A stretch of DNA of 9,486 nt from Pedosphaera sp. (GCA_009695395.1 SIBB01000106.1:1-9486); one strand, 5' to 3'; counted from the first letter of the stretch, positions 1 to 7,310 are shown. Notes: generated from the sequence alone by a model not told the origin. Numbers and translations: made by a program.

Positions 1-20
1 GGCCGCCAATGACGGCGGCC
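1..20 (-). terminator. Hairpin terminator, probably cut by the window edge
   Basis: GGCCGCC (1-7) and GGCGGCC (14-20) form a perfect 7-bp GC stem with a 6-nt loop. On the plus strand it is followed by TTT, and on the minus strand it is preceded by AAA. It lies 24 bp past the stop of the minus-strand redoxin, so it probably ends that transcript. The expected U-tract on the minus strand would lie outside the window. The symmetric AAA/TTT flank suggests it may also serve a plus-strand gene to the left. Confidence 0.6.
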
Positions 21-44
21 TTTCGAGTGAAATTGGACGGAGGT

Positions 45-614
45 TTACTTGGCGACGGGCTTGGCGGCGGCAGGTTTTTGCGCGTCCACCTTGGCTTTCA
101 CCTCAACCTTGTCGGCACCGGTGAGTTTGGCGGTGGCTTCGCTCAACCGCTCGGCGATCATGCCGCTGGTATCGCACCCGGCAGAAATCTTCACGATCTG
201 TCCGCCCTTCGCGATGAGGAAGTTGCTGGGCATGACTTTCGTGTCGAAGACCTTCCAGCTATCGCCCTTGGTGTCCACCGCGTAGAGCATGTTGAGCTTC
301 TTCTCCTTCACGTAGGCTTCGACCTTCGCGTCTGGCTCGCGGAAGATAGCAAGACTCGTCAGGCCCTGCGCCTTGTAGGCGGTGTGCAGTTCCTGAAAGT
401 AAGGCAGTTCCTTGTCGCAGCCGAGGCACCCACAGGTGAGGCGCACGAGCACCGGGCCTTTGGCGGTAAGCTCGGCGAGGTTGATTTCCTTGCCGGTGGA
501 ATCCTTGATTTTGAAGTCGGGGGCGGCCTTGCCGATGGCGACCTTCTTGGGTTCCTCCGCTTGGGCGAAGGCGACGGTGGTGGCGAGTGCGAGGAACAGA
601 ACGAGGTGTTTCAT
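45..614 (-). CDS. Secreted thioredoxin-fold redoxin (AhpC/TSA or TlpA-like)
   Basis: This 189-residue protein begins with a signal peptide: MK, a hydrophobic stretch over residues 4-17, and a likely cleavage after AQA at residue 19. It should therefore act outside the cytoplasm, probably in the periplasm. The mature part reads as a thioredoxin/peroxiredoxin fold: the family-typical APDFKIKDSTGKEINLAEL segment (31-49), a strand VLVRL, then a cysteine cluster CGCLGC (C61, C63, C66) where the active site belongs, and an MPSNFLI segment whose P129 matches the cis-proline. A further cysteine is C147. The tail from about 170 is Lys/Ala/Pro-rich and probably disordered. The likely role is thiol-disulfide exchange or peroxide reduction; the substrate cannot be told from sequence. 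The gene is divergent from accD. The ATG at 614 is chosen because it starts a complete signal peptide; no Shine-Dalgarno precedes it. Confidence 0.82.
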   Translation of the reverse strand: MKHLVLFLALATTVAFAQAEEPKKVAIGKAAPDFKIKDSTGKEINLAELTAKGPVLVRLTCGCLGCDKELPYFQELHTAYKAQGLTSLAIFREPDAKVEAYVKEKKLNMLYAVDTKGDSWKVFDTKVMPSNFLIAKGGQIVKISAGCDTSGMIAERLSEATAKLTGADKVEVKAKVDAQKPAAAKPVAK

Positions 615-849
615 AGGTGATATGCGATGGCGAAACTGACCGGGCGGTGGCGAAGGTTATTCAAGAGGAGCTTGGCAGGCGTCGGACGGGCAGAATCTGA
701 AGCGAAACCACGTGCCTCCTAGTCGGATGGTGGCAAGTGAGATGCACCCAGTCGCCCAAGCCCGATGGATAATTTTCTTTGAAGCCGCGCGGTGAGTTGC
801 CAGAGTGCACCCATGTTTCTGACGCCTGCAAGCAAGTCGGCGTGAGCCT
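615..849. promoter_or_regulatory. Divergent intergenic region between redoxin gene and accD
   Basis: This 235-bp gap must hold the promoters of both divergent genes. GATAAT at 768-773, followed by a T-rich run, matches five of six bases of a sigma-70 -10 box for accD, but no convincing -35 box lies 16-18 bp upstream. TGCACCCA occurs twice (743-750 and 806-813). An open frame on the minus strand (657-875) has no family character and overlaps the accD start, so I do not call it a gene. Confidence 0.35.
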
Positions 850-1797
850 ATGGCCAACACTTCATTGACACGCAAATTGCAGGATGTGGAGGCGGTGCCC
901 GCCGCCGTGACTCCGCCGGATCACTCCACGGAAACGTCCTTCTTAAAAAAGCCCAAGCTCGCCACCGGCAAATCTCGCAAGCGCGAGATCCCTGAGGGCT
1001 TGTGGACCAAGTGCCCAAAGTGCTCGACCATGCTCTACGACAAGGAGCTGGACGCGAGCTTGAAGGTTTGCGCGAAGTGCAGCCACCACTTCGGCATCGG
1101 CTCCCGCGAGCGCATCCACTCGCTGGTGGAGACCTGCTCCTTCGAGGAGATGGACGCCGGCATGACCGCAGTGGACGTGCTCAAGTTCACGGGCGTGGCC
1201 ACCTACGCCTCGAAGCTCGAAGCCTACAAGAAGAGCACCGGCCTCAAGGACGCCGTCATCACCGGACTCGGCACCATCGGCACTCAGAGGGTGGCCCTGG
1301 GCGTGATGGATTTCAGCTTCCTCGGGGGCTCGATGGGATCGGTGGTCGGGGAGAAGCTCACGCGGATGATCGAGGCGGGCACGGCCCGGGGCTTGCCGGT
1401 CATCATCATCTCTACCAGCGGCGGTGCGCGAATGTATGAGGGGATGTTCAGCCTCATGCAGATGGCCAAGACCAGCGCGGCGCTCGCCTACCACGCGCGG
1501 AACAAACTGCCCTACATCAGTGTGCTGACGCACCCGACGACTGCCGGGGTCATGGCCAGCTACGCAAGCCTCGGTGACCTCATCATCGCGGAGCCGGGCG
1601 CGATGATCGGCTTCGCCGGCCCGCGCGTCATCAAGGACACCACGCAGGCCGAGCTACCGCCGGGATTCCAGACGGCAGAATTCCTCCTCGACCACGGACT
1701 GATTGACGCGATTGTGCCGCGCTTGGAATTGAAGGGATCCCTCTGCGGCTACTTGGAGTGCCTGATGGCCGGCCACCGCAGGAAGCAGGCGGCGTAG
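850..1797 (+). CDS. accD: Acetyl-CoA carboxylase carboxyltransferase, beta subunit
   Basis: AccD pairs with AccA to transfer the carboxyl group from carboxybiotin on AccB to acetyl-CoA, giving malonyl-CoA for fatty-acid synthesis in the cytoplasm. A four-cysteine zinc ribbon (C55, C58, C74, C77) follows the IPEGLWTKC segment. The crotonase-like core has GGSMGSVVGEK (159-169), SGGARM (190-195), SLMQMAKTSAAL (201-212) and GFAGPRVIKDT (254-264). The usual glycine pair in TTGGV reads TTAGV at 230-234. Length is 315 residues, slightly over the usual 280-300, because about 47 residues precede IPEG where E. coli AccD has about 18. The segment FLKKPKLATGKSRK (31-44) resembles the natural N-terminus of some homologues, but no ATG lies there, so the ATG at 850 stands. 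No Shine-Dalgarno is visible. Usual partners such as folC or accA are not adjacent. Confidence 0.96.
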   Translation: MANTSLTRKLQDVEAVPAAVTPPDHSTETSFLKKPKLATGKSRKREIPEGLWTKCPKCSTMLYDKELDASLKVCAKCSHHFGIGSRERIHSLVETCSFEEMDAGMTAVDVLKFTGVATYASKLEAYKKSTGLKDAVITGLGTIGTQRVALGVMDFSFLGGSMGSVVGEKLTRMIEAGTARGLPVIIISTSGGARMYEGMFSLMQMAKTSAALAYHARNKLPYISVLTHPTTAGVMASYASLGDLIIAEPGAMIGFAGPRVIKDTTQAELPPGFQTAEFLLDHGLIDAIVPRLELKGSLCGYLECLMAGHRRKQAA

Positions 1798-1800
1798 TCC

Positions 1801-2580
1801 CTACTTCGCCTTTGCACGCCGCTTGGCTTCGAGGACCCCCCGGCGCAGATCCACCAGCGCGACGGTGTGTTTGCCGTTCACGTTTGCCTTATCGAGCGCT
1901 TCCACGAGCTGGCCGAACCGCTCGTCCAGGACAGGTTTCACGGCGAAATCGTCCGCCTTCAAATTGGGGAAGCACAACTGGGAAAGGCGGGCGAGGCTGG
2001 TGTTCAGGAAGGATTCGTCGCGGGCGCGAAGGAAGGCCAGACTCGCGGCGAGAAAATACTCCGTGGCGACAGGATAATTCTTCTGGGGCGAGTTCACAAT
2101 GCGGGTGGCGTAGTCGAAATACAGCAGGCCGAACGGGTGTGCGCTGCGATTCTCGAGCACCTCCACCATGAGGAGAATCTTGCGGTTGAAGTCCTCGTTC
2201 TGTTGCGCGAGCGAGTTGCTAGACACGCCACCAGAGGTGGTCACCTGCGTGCGGAGGGACTGCGCCAACTCGTTGAGCTTGCGGTCCAGCGCCTGCTCGC
2301 GAGCCGTGAGTCGAGCGTTCAGAGTCGTGTCCAATTCCCGATTGAACGCCGCGTAACGCTGTTCGTTGGCCGTCTCCAGCGCTTTCTGTATGGCGAGCTT
2401 GTCGTGCTCGTAATTTTTGTGGCTGGTGAACCATGCGAAGAGCACGAGGATGGCCACCAAACCGAGCATCAGGCCAGCGGCGACCTTGACCGTGTCCATG
2501 AGCCGTCGCTCGTTGTCGTGCATAGCCTGCACCTCCGCTTTTAGGGCTTCCAACTCGGCGTGCGTTTGGTTCGGGTCCAT
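1801..2580 (-). CDS. Membrane-anchored coiled-coil protein of unknown function
   Basis: I do not recognise a family. From the ATG at 2580 the protein has 259 residues: a short hydrophilic Glu/Lys-rich helix (THAELEALKAEVQAMHDNERR), one transmembrane segment (VKVAAGLMLGLVAILVLFAW, about residues 32-51), a long charged helix likely to be a coiled coil (about 60-120, with repeated LNARLTAREQALDRKLNELA-type heptads), a Ser/Gln-rich linker, then a globular helical domain (SAHPFGLLYFDYATRI to the end) ending in a basic tail. Its shape suggests an inner-membrane anchor presenting a helical, perhaps TPR-like, domain, but that is inference. The frame stays open upstream to 2703, with another ATG at 2613. 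Codons between 2613 and 2581 are A-rich and include ATA and AGA, unlike the rest, so 2580 is preferred. It ends 3 bp from the accD stop, tail to tail. Confidence 0.72.
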   Translation of the reverse strand: MDPNQTHAELEALKAEVQAMHDNERRLMDTVKVAAGLMLGLVAILVLFAWFTSHKNYEHDKLAIQKALETANEQRYAAFNRELDTTLNARLTAREQALDRKLNELAQSLRTQVTTSGGVSSNSLAQQNEDFNRKILLMVEVLENRSAHPFGLLYFDYATRIVNSPQKNYPVATEYFLAASLAFLRARDESFLNTSLARLSQLCFPNLKADDFAVKPVLDERFGQLVEALDKANVNGKHTVALVDLRRGVLEAKRRAKAK

Positions 2581-2805
2581 CGGATTTTCGACAGTTGCTT
2601 CTCTCTGTATCATGGTGCGCTGCGAGTGGGTTGTCCACGAGGATTTCGGAGGGAACATGTCCGCAGTCATGCGCATCACCTTGCATCGCGGCGGGTCGTT
2701 CAATGGGTCAAACGGCGCGCACGCTGGTTTGGTTCGGACAAACTGTCACGCCCAGCGCATCCGGGCTTGGACAATGGCTGTCCCTCCTGTAAAACCTCCG
2801 CGCTT
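2581..2805. promoter_or_regulatory. Divergent intergenic region upstream of pyc
   Basis: About 225 bp separate the start of the coiled-coil protein gene from pyc. Promoters for both should be here, but I cannot assign boxes with confidence. Two short inverted repeats are visible: GTTTG/CAAAC (2727-2731 and 2739-2743) and GGACA/TGTCC (2769-2773 and 2779-2783), the latter ending 22 bp before the pyc start. Either could be an operator, but both arms are only 5 bp. No Shine-Dalgarno precedes pyc; the bases before its ATG are pyrimidine-rich. Confidence 0.3.
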
Positions 2806-5800
2806 ATGAGCCTACGCAGCAGCACAAAGAAGATTGCCGCCGAGAAGCCCGCCGTGTCCCCGGCGGTGCCCAAGACCTTCCAGAAATTGCTGGTCGCCAA
2901 CCGTTCCGAAATCGCCATCCGCGTGTTCCGCGCGGCGACGGAGCTGGGGCTGCGCACCATCGCGGTCTATGCCCAGGAGGACCGCTTCTGCGTGCATCGC
3001 TTCAAGGCGGACGAGGCCTATCTCGTCGGCCAGGGCAAGGGGCCGGTGGGGGCTTATCTCGACATCGAGAGCATCGTGGCGCTGGCGAAGGCGAGCGGCG
3101 CGGACTTGATTCATCCGGGCTACGGCTTTCTGTCGGAGAACGCGGCGTTCGCCCGCGCGTGCGCAGCCGCTGGCATCACGTTCGTCGGGCCGCGCCCGGA
3201 GCTGCTGGAGATGATGGGCGACAAGACGGCGGCGCGTGCGCTCGCGCAGCGGATTGGCGTCCCGACTTTGCCCGGCACGGAGGAACCGATCACTGACCGG
3301 GGCGACGCGCTCAAGCTCGCGAAGGAGATTGGTTTCCCGCTCATCATCAAGGCCGCGTTCGGTGGGGGCGGGCGCGGGATGCGCGTGGTCCACAAGGCGG
3401 GCGACCTAGCGAACCTGCTCGACGAAGCGCAGGCGGAGGCGGGGCGGGCGTTTGGCAATTCCGCCGTCTTCCTGGAGAAATACATTCCCAACGCGAAGCA
3501 CATCGAGGTGCAGATTCTCGGCGACCAGCATGGCAACGTAATTCATCTGCACGAGCGCGATTGCTCGGTGCAGCGCCGGCATCAGAAGGTCGTCGAGGTC
3601 GCGCCGTCGTTTGGCCTGCCCGAGCACGTCATCAAGGAGCTGTGCGACGCTGCTGCGCGGATGGCCGGCGAGATTCGCTACGACAACGCCGGGACTATCG
3701 AGTTCCTCTACGACCTCGACAAGCACCAGTGGTTCTTCATCGAGATGAACCCGCGCATCCAGGTGGAGCACACGGTAACGGAGGTCATCACCGGCCTCGA
3801 CCTCGTGCGGGCGCAAATCCTCATTGCCCAAGGCCACCGCCTGCACGGCCCCGAGGTCGGGATGCCGCCGCAGAATCAAATCCCGCGCAACGGCTACGCG
3901 GTGCAATGCCGCGTCACCACCGAAGACCCAGAGAACAAGTTTACGCCGGACTACGGCAAGATTCTCACCTATCGCAGCGCGGGCGGCTTCGGCGTGCGGC
4001 TCGACGGCGGAATGGGCTTCGCGGGCGCGGTCATCACACCGTTCTACGACTCGATGCTCGTGAAGGTCACCAGCTCCGGCCAGACCTTCGACATGGCGCT
4101 CCAGCGCACGGACCGCGCGCTGCGCGAGTTCCGCATTCGCGGGGTCAAGACGAACATCCCGTTCCTCGAGAACCTCATCCACAACCCCGTCTTCCGTAGC
4201 GGGCAGGCCACGACCACGCTGATTGACAACACGCCGGAGCTGTTCGCCTTCAAGCCCCGCCGCGACCGTGCGACGAAGCTGCTGAACTTCCTCGGCAACG
4301 TGGTGGTCAACGGCAACCCGCACGCGAAAGGATTCAAGCCCGAGAAACCCTTCGCCCTCGCGCAGCCGCCCGCCTACGACCACAAGCAAGCGCCCGCCGA
4401 CGGCACGCGCGACCTGCTCCACAAGCTCGGCCCGAAGAAGTTCGCGGCGTGGGTGCTCAAGCAGAAGCGCCTGCTCGTGACTGACACGACGTTCCGCGAC
4501 GCGCACCAGTCGCTCATGGCCACGCGGGTCCGCAGCTACGACATGCTCGCCGTCGCCGATGCGCTCGCGCGCCGCGCGCCGCAGCTCTTCTCGCTCGAGA
4601 TGTGGGGCGGCGCGACCTTCGACACCGCGATGCGCTTCCTGCACGAGGACCCGTGGGAGCGCCTGCGCGAACTGCGCAAGCGCGTGCCGAACATTTGCTT
4701 CCAGATGCTCTTCCGCGGCAGCAACGCCGTGGGCTACACGAACTATCCCGACAACGTCGTCGCGGGTTTCGTGAAGCACGCCGCGGCGTCGGGCATGGAC
4801 ATCTTCCGCGTGTTCGACTCGCTCAATTACACGCCTAACTTGCGAGCCGCGATGGAAGCCGTGCAGGACACGCACGCCATTTGCGAGGCGACTGTCTGCT
4901 ACACCGGCGACATCCTCGACCCGAAGCGCGACAAGTATTCGCTGAAGTATTACGTCGCGCTGGCCAAGGAACTGGAGCGCATGGGCGCGCACATGATTGC
5001 CATCAAGGACATGGCCGGCCTCTGTCGCCCCTACGCCGCGCACAAGCTGGTGAAAGCGCTCAAGGACGCCGTCGGTTTGCCCATCCACTTCCACACGCAC
5101 GACACCAGCGGCATCAACGCCAGCTCCGTCCTGCGCGCCGCCGACGCGGGCGTGGATGTCGTGGACCTGGCCATCGCCAGCATGAGCGGCAGCACGAGCC
5201 AGCCGAACTTGAACAGCATCGTCGCCGCGCTGCAAAACACGCCGCGCGACACGGGCCTGGACCTCGAGGCGCTCAACGAGTTCTCCGACTACTGGGAACT
5301 GGCGCGCGAGTATTACCGGCCGTTCGACACCGCGCCCAAGGCCGGCAGTGCCGAAGTTTATCTCCACGAGATGCCCGGCGGCCAATACACGAACCTCAAG
5401 GAACAGGCCGCCAGCATGGGCTTGGCGAACCGTTGGCGCGAAATCGCCCACACCTACGCCGAGGTCAACACGCTCTTCGGCGACATCGTCAAGGTCACGC
5501 CCAGCAGCAAGGTCGTGGGCGACATGACCATGTTCCTCATCACGCGCGGCATCAAACCCGCCGACGTGGTGAACCTCGAGCCCGGCACCGTGCCGTTCCC
5601 CGCGAGCGTCATTGATATGCTCTCCGGCGGCCTCGGCCAGCCGATGGGCGGTTGGCCCGCGCAAGTTCAGAAGGTCGTGCTCGGCAAGCAGAAGCCCATC
5701 ACCGTGCGCCCCGGCGAGGACTTGCCTGACACAAACTTGAAGAAGGTCCGCGAGGAACTCACCACCAAGCTCAAGCGCGACGCGACCGACGACGACCTCT

Positions 5801-6318
5801 TCAGTCACCTGATGTATCCCGAGGTCTTCGCCGACTTCGCGAAGGTCCAGCGCGACTTCGGTGAAGTCAGCGCGCTGCCGACGAACGCCTTCTTCTACGG
5901 CCTGAAACCTGACGAGGAAATCAGCGTGAGCATCGAGCAGGGCAAGACGCTCTTCATCAAGCTGGTGAACATCGGCACGCCGGACAAGGACGGTCGCCGC
6001 ACCGTGACCTTCGAGCTGAACGGCATGACCCGCGAGACGAGCATCCCGGACAAATCCGTGGCCGTGAAGACGAAGGCCCGCGCGAAGGCCGACCCCGCCA
6101 ACCCGCTCGAAGTCGCCGCGCCCATCCCCGGCATCATCACCGCGCTGGCCGTCGGCGTCGGCGCGAAGGTGGCCAAGGACGACAAGCTCGTGACGATGGA
6201 AGCGATGAAGATGCAGACCACCATCTACGCGCAGGCCGACGGCGTGGTGGCCGAAATCAGCGCGCAAGTCGGCGAGACGGTGGAGAGCAAAGATTTGCTG
6301 ATGAAGCTGAAGGCGTGA
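2806..6318 (+). CDS. pyc: Pyruvate carboxylase, single-chain
   Basis: The enzyme carboxylates pyruvate to oxaloacetate with ATP, bicarbonate and biotin, refilling the TCA cycle in the cytoplasm. All domains lie on one 1170-residue chain, near the family's usual 1140-1180. The biotin carboxylase domain (about 24-480) has VANRSEIAIR, the ATP-grasp loop GGGGRGMR (186-193) and EMNPRIQVEHTVTE (313-326). A linker (RDRATKLLN, 486-494) follows. The carboxyltransferase domain (about 550-1030) has LLVTDTTFRDAHQSL with metal ligand D560, the carbamylated lysine in AIKDMAG (K734), HFHTHD with H763 and H765, and VKVTPSSKVVGD, whose T898 matches the catalytic threonine of Staphylococcus PC. The carrier domain ends the chain with EAMKM (biotinyl K1135). 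The ATG at 2806 is chosen because the longer open frame upstream has no family resemblance. The first 25 residues are a Lys/Ala/Pro-rich extension. No frameshift is seen. Confidence 0.97.
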   Translation: MSLRSSTKKIAAEKPAVSPAVPKTFQKLLVANRSEIAIRVFRAATELGLRTIAVYAQEDRFCVHRFKADEAYLVGQGKGPVGAYLDIESIVALAKASGADLIHPGYGFLSENAAFARACAAAGITFVGPRPELLEMMGDKTAARALAQRIGVPTLPGTEEPITDRGDALKLAKEIGFPLIIKAAFGGGGRGMRVVHKAGDLANLLDEAQAEAGRAFGNSAVFLEKYIPNAKHIEVQILGDQHGNVIHLHERDCSVQRRHQKVVEVAPSFGLPEHVIKELCDAAARMAGEIRYDNAGTIEFLYDLDKHQWFFIEMNPRIQVEHTVTEVITGLDLVRAQILIAQGHRLHGPEVGMPPQNQIPRNGYAVQCRVTTEDPENKFTPDYGKILTYRSAGGFGVRLDGGMGFAGAVITPFYDSMLVKVTSSGQTFDMALQRTDRALREFRIRGVKTNIPFLENLIHNPVFRSGQATTTLIDNTPELFAFKPRRDRATKLLNFLGNVVVNGNPHAKGFKPEKPFALAQPPAYDHKQAPADGTRDLLHKLGPKKFAAWVLKQKRLLVTDTTFRDAHQSLMATRVRSYDMLAVADALARRAPQLFSLEMWGGATFDTAMRFLHEDPWERLRELRKRVPNICFQMLFRGSNAVGYTNYPDNVVAGFVKHAAASGMDIFRVFDSLNYTPNLRAAMEAVQDTHAICEATVCYTGDILDPKRDKYSLKYYVALAKELERMGAHMIAIKDMAGLCRPYAAHKLVKALKDAVGLPIHFHTHDTSGINASSVLRAADAGVDVVDLAIASMSGSTSQPNLNSIVAALQNTPRDTGLDLEALNEFSDYWELAREYYRPFDTAPKAGSAEVYLHEMPGGQYTNLKEQAASMGLANRWREIAHTYAEVNTLFGDIVKVTPSSKVVGDMTMFLITRGIKPADVVNLEPGTVPFPASVIDMLSGGLGQPMGGWPAQVQKVVLGKQKPITVRPGEDLPDTNLKKVREELTTKLKRDATDDDLFSHLMYPEVFADFAKVQRDFGEVSALPTNAFFYGLKPDEEISVSIEQGKTLFIKLVNIGTPDKDGRRTVTFELNGMTRETSIPDKSVAVKTKARAKADPANPLEVAAPIPGIITALAVGVGAKVAKDDKLVTMEAMKMQTTIYAQADGVVAEISAQVGETVESKDLLMKLKA

Positions 6319-6330
6319 CCTTGCGATGAT

Positions 6331-6406
6331 GGGAACACTCCAGTTCCCTGTGCCCAGCTCCTCACCGAAAAGCGGCACTGCGCCACGGCCGACAGGAGTG
6401 TCCGCC
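6331..6406. repeat. Pair of related imperfect palindromes (REP-like)
   Basis: Two hairpin-forming units lie in the gap after pyc. The left one is GGGAAC-actcca-GTTCCC (6331-6348), a perfect 6-bp stem. The right one is GGCCGACA-ggag-TGTCCGCC (6387-6406), an 8-bp stem with one mismatch. Read on opposite strands, both contain ACACTCC (6335-6341 on plus; 6395-6401 on minus), so they are related units in inverted orientation. This resembles dispersed REP/BIME-type repeats. Lying between convergent genes, the element may also end transcription from both sides, although no T-run follows either stem. Confidence 0.5.
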
Positions 6407-6415
6407 CCACCACGG

Positions 6416-6628
6416 CTATGTCAGCGGCGTCGCGGTTCCAGTCAGGGACTTGCGCACGATCTTCTTCACTATCTCCAGATTCTTAGTCAGCTCGTAGGTC
6501 GCCTTGAGCAACTCGTCCTGCGCGGCCTGATTGCCCAGCGCGCGGATGGCGGGCGAGAGTTTCATCGTGGCCTTGGACATCTCGTCGCAGGTCTGTTTGA
6601 TGGAGTCAGCCGCTTCTATGGGAGTCAT
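6416..6628 (-). CDS. Small helical protein of unknown function (70 residues)
   Basis: I do not recognise this protein. It is predicted to be almost wholly alpha-helical and soluble (MTPIEAADSIKQTCDEMSK, then ATMKLSPAIRALGNQAAQ and DELLKATYELTKNLEIVKK), with a single cysteine at residue 14 and no signal peptide or membrane segment. It lies 44 bp downstream of the molybdoenzyme gene on the same strand and is probably co-transcribed with it, which hints at a shared condition of expression but does not prove a functional link. No Shine-Dalgarno is visible before the ATG at 6628. Amphipathic helices with regular hydrophobic spacing and the operon-like position favour a real gene over a chance frame. 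Confidence 0.6.
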   Translation of the reverse strand: MTPIEAADSIKQTCDEMSKATMKLSPAIRALGNQAAQDELLKATYELTKNLEIVKKIVRKSLTGTATPLT

Positions 6629-6640
6629 GTGGACAGCTCG

Positions 6641-6658
6641 GGTTAGTGCAGGTTAGTG
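6641..6658. repeat. Short direct repeat GGTTAGTG x2
   Basis: GGTTAGTG occurs at 6641-6648 and 6651-6658, a 10-bp period, inside the 44-bp gap between the molybdoenzyme gene and the small downstream gene. One helical turn of spacing would suit a protein site, but slippage duplication is equally possible. Confidence 0.4.
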
Positions 6659-6672
6659 GTTGAAAATGTTCT

Positions 6673-7305
6673 TCACGAGAACCGGTCTTCCGTCCACGGG
6701 TCAGCGGTGTTGGAGTAGCCGCGCAATTCCCAGAAGCCGAGAATGTCTCGGTCAAGGAAGGTGATTTCGCGCACCCACTTCGCACCCTTCCACGCGTAGC
6801 GCTTGGGCACGATGACGCGCGCGGGACCGCCGTGCTCGATGGGCAGCGGTTCGCCATTCCACGAGTGCGCGATGAGCACATCGTCATCGAGGCAGACATT
6901 GAGCGGGTTGTTGGTCGAGTAACCGTCGTGACTCTTGAAGAAGACGTGCGTGGCGCTCGGCTTGGGCTTCACGAGGTCGGCGAGCGTGAAGAACGCGACG
7001 CCCTTGAACGCCATGTCGAACTGGCTCCACGTAGTGACACAGTGAAAGTCGCTCGTGTCCGTGAACTGCGGCAGTGCGAGAAACTGCTGCCACGAGAGCG
7101 TCACGGGATTCTCCACGTGGCCGCCAATCTTCAGTTCCCACTGGTCGAGCGGCACGCCGGGATGATTGCCGAGGTCGAGCACGGGGAAGTTGTGCACTTG
7201 CCGCTGCCCGGGCGGGAGGCGATCCGTCGAGCGGACAGTGGGCTTTTCCTGTCCGGCCATCTTGCGCGCCCAGCGCTCTTTCCGCGCGATGTAATCGTCG
7301 TTCAT
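6673..7305 (-). CDS. Sulfite-oxidase-family molybdopterin oxidoreductase, cytosolic
   Basis: The protein (210 residues from the ATG at 7305) matches the small bacterial sulfite-oxidase-like group with only the oxidoreductase molybdopterin-binding domain. Visible hallmarks are the substrate-domain opening NFPVLDLGNHPGVPLDQWEL, the GGHVENPVTLSWQQFLALP stretch, the molybdenum-ligand cysteine in DFHCVTTWSQ (C89), then SHDGYSTN, LIAHSWNGEPLPIEHGGPAR, and KRYAWKGAKWVREITF near the end. No twin-arginine or other signal peptide and no heme or dimerisation domain is present, so it is probably cytosolic and depends on an unknown electron acceptor; the true substrate is unknown. The frame could begin 9 bases earlier at a TTG (7314), but the ATG giving MNDDYIARKERW is preferred. 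An inverted repeat sits immediately upstream. The 70-residue gene follows on the same strand. Confidence 0.88.
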   Translation of the reverse strand: MNDDYIARKERWARKMAGQEKPTVRSTDRLPPGQRQVHNFPVLDLGNHPGVPLDQWELKIGGHVENPVTLSWQQFLALPQFTDTSDFHCVTTWSQFDMAFKGVAFFTLADLVKPKPSATHVFFKSHDGYSTNNPLNVCLDDDVLIAHSWNGEPLPIEHGGPARVIVPKRYAWKGAKWVREITFLDRDILGFWELRGYSNTADPWTEDRFS

Positions 7306-7310
7306 CAAGA

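Noticed and set aside
743..813. Repeated TGCACCCA upstream of accD as a pair of operator sites
   Set aside because: An 8-bp match within a 235-bp region can arise by chance, and the flanking bases do not extend the similarity.
657..875. A 72-codon minus-strand frame between the redoxin gene and accD
   Set aside because: The composition is Arg/Cys-rich without a recognisable pattern, it overlaps the accD start, and it fills the region needed for divergent promoters.
1867..2544. A 225-codon plus-strand frame opposite the coiled-coil gene
   Set aside because: It mirrors the antisense strand of a protein with a clear membrane span and heptads. It has its own Glu/Val/Arg low complexity and no recognisable fold.
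2767..2793. A sigma-70 promoter just before pyc (TGGACA and TGTAAA)
   Set aside because: The spacing is 14 bp rather than 16-18, and the -10 box matches only four of six bases, so it is too weak to call.
2560..2805. An 82-codon N-terminal extension of pyc from an upstream ATG
   Set aside because: The extra residues show no family similarity, overlap the coiled-coil gene's start, and pass through the divergent promoter region. The ATG at 2806 gives normal pyruvate carboxylase length.
3406..6378. A 990-codon open frame on the minus strand opposite pyc
   Set aside because: It is low-complexity (His/Arg/Val/Glu-rich) and explained by GC-rich third positions of pyc, which remove stop codons from the antisense frame. 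pyc itself has every expected motif.
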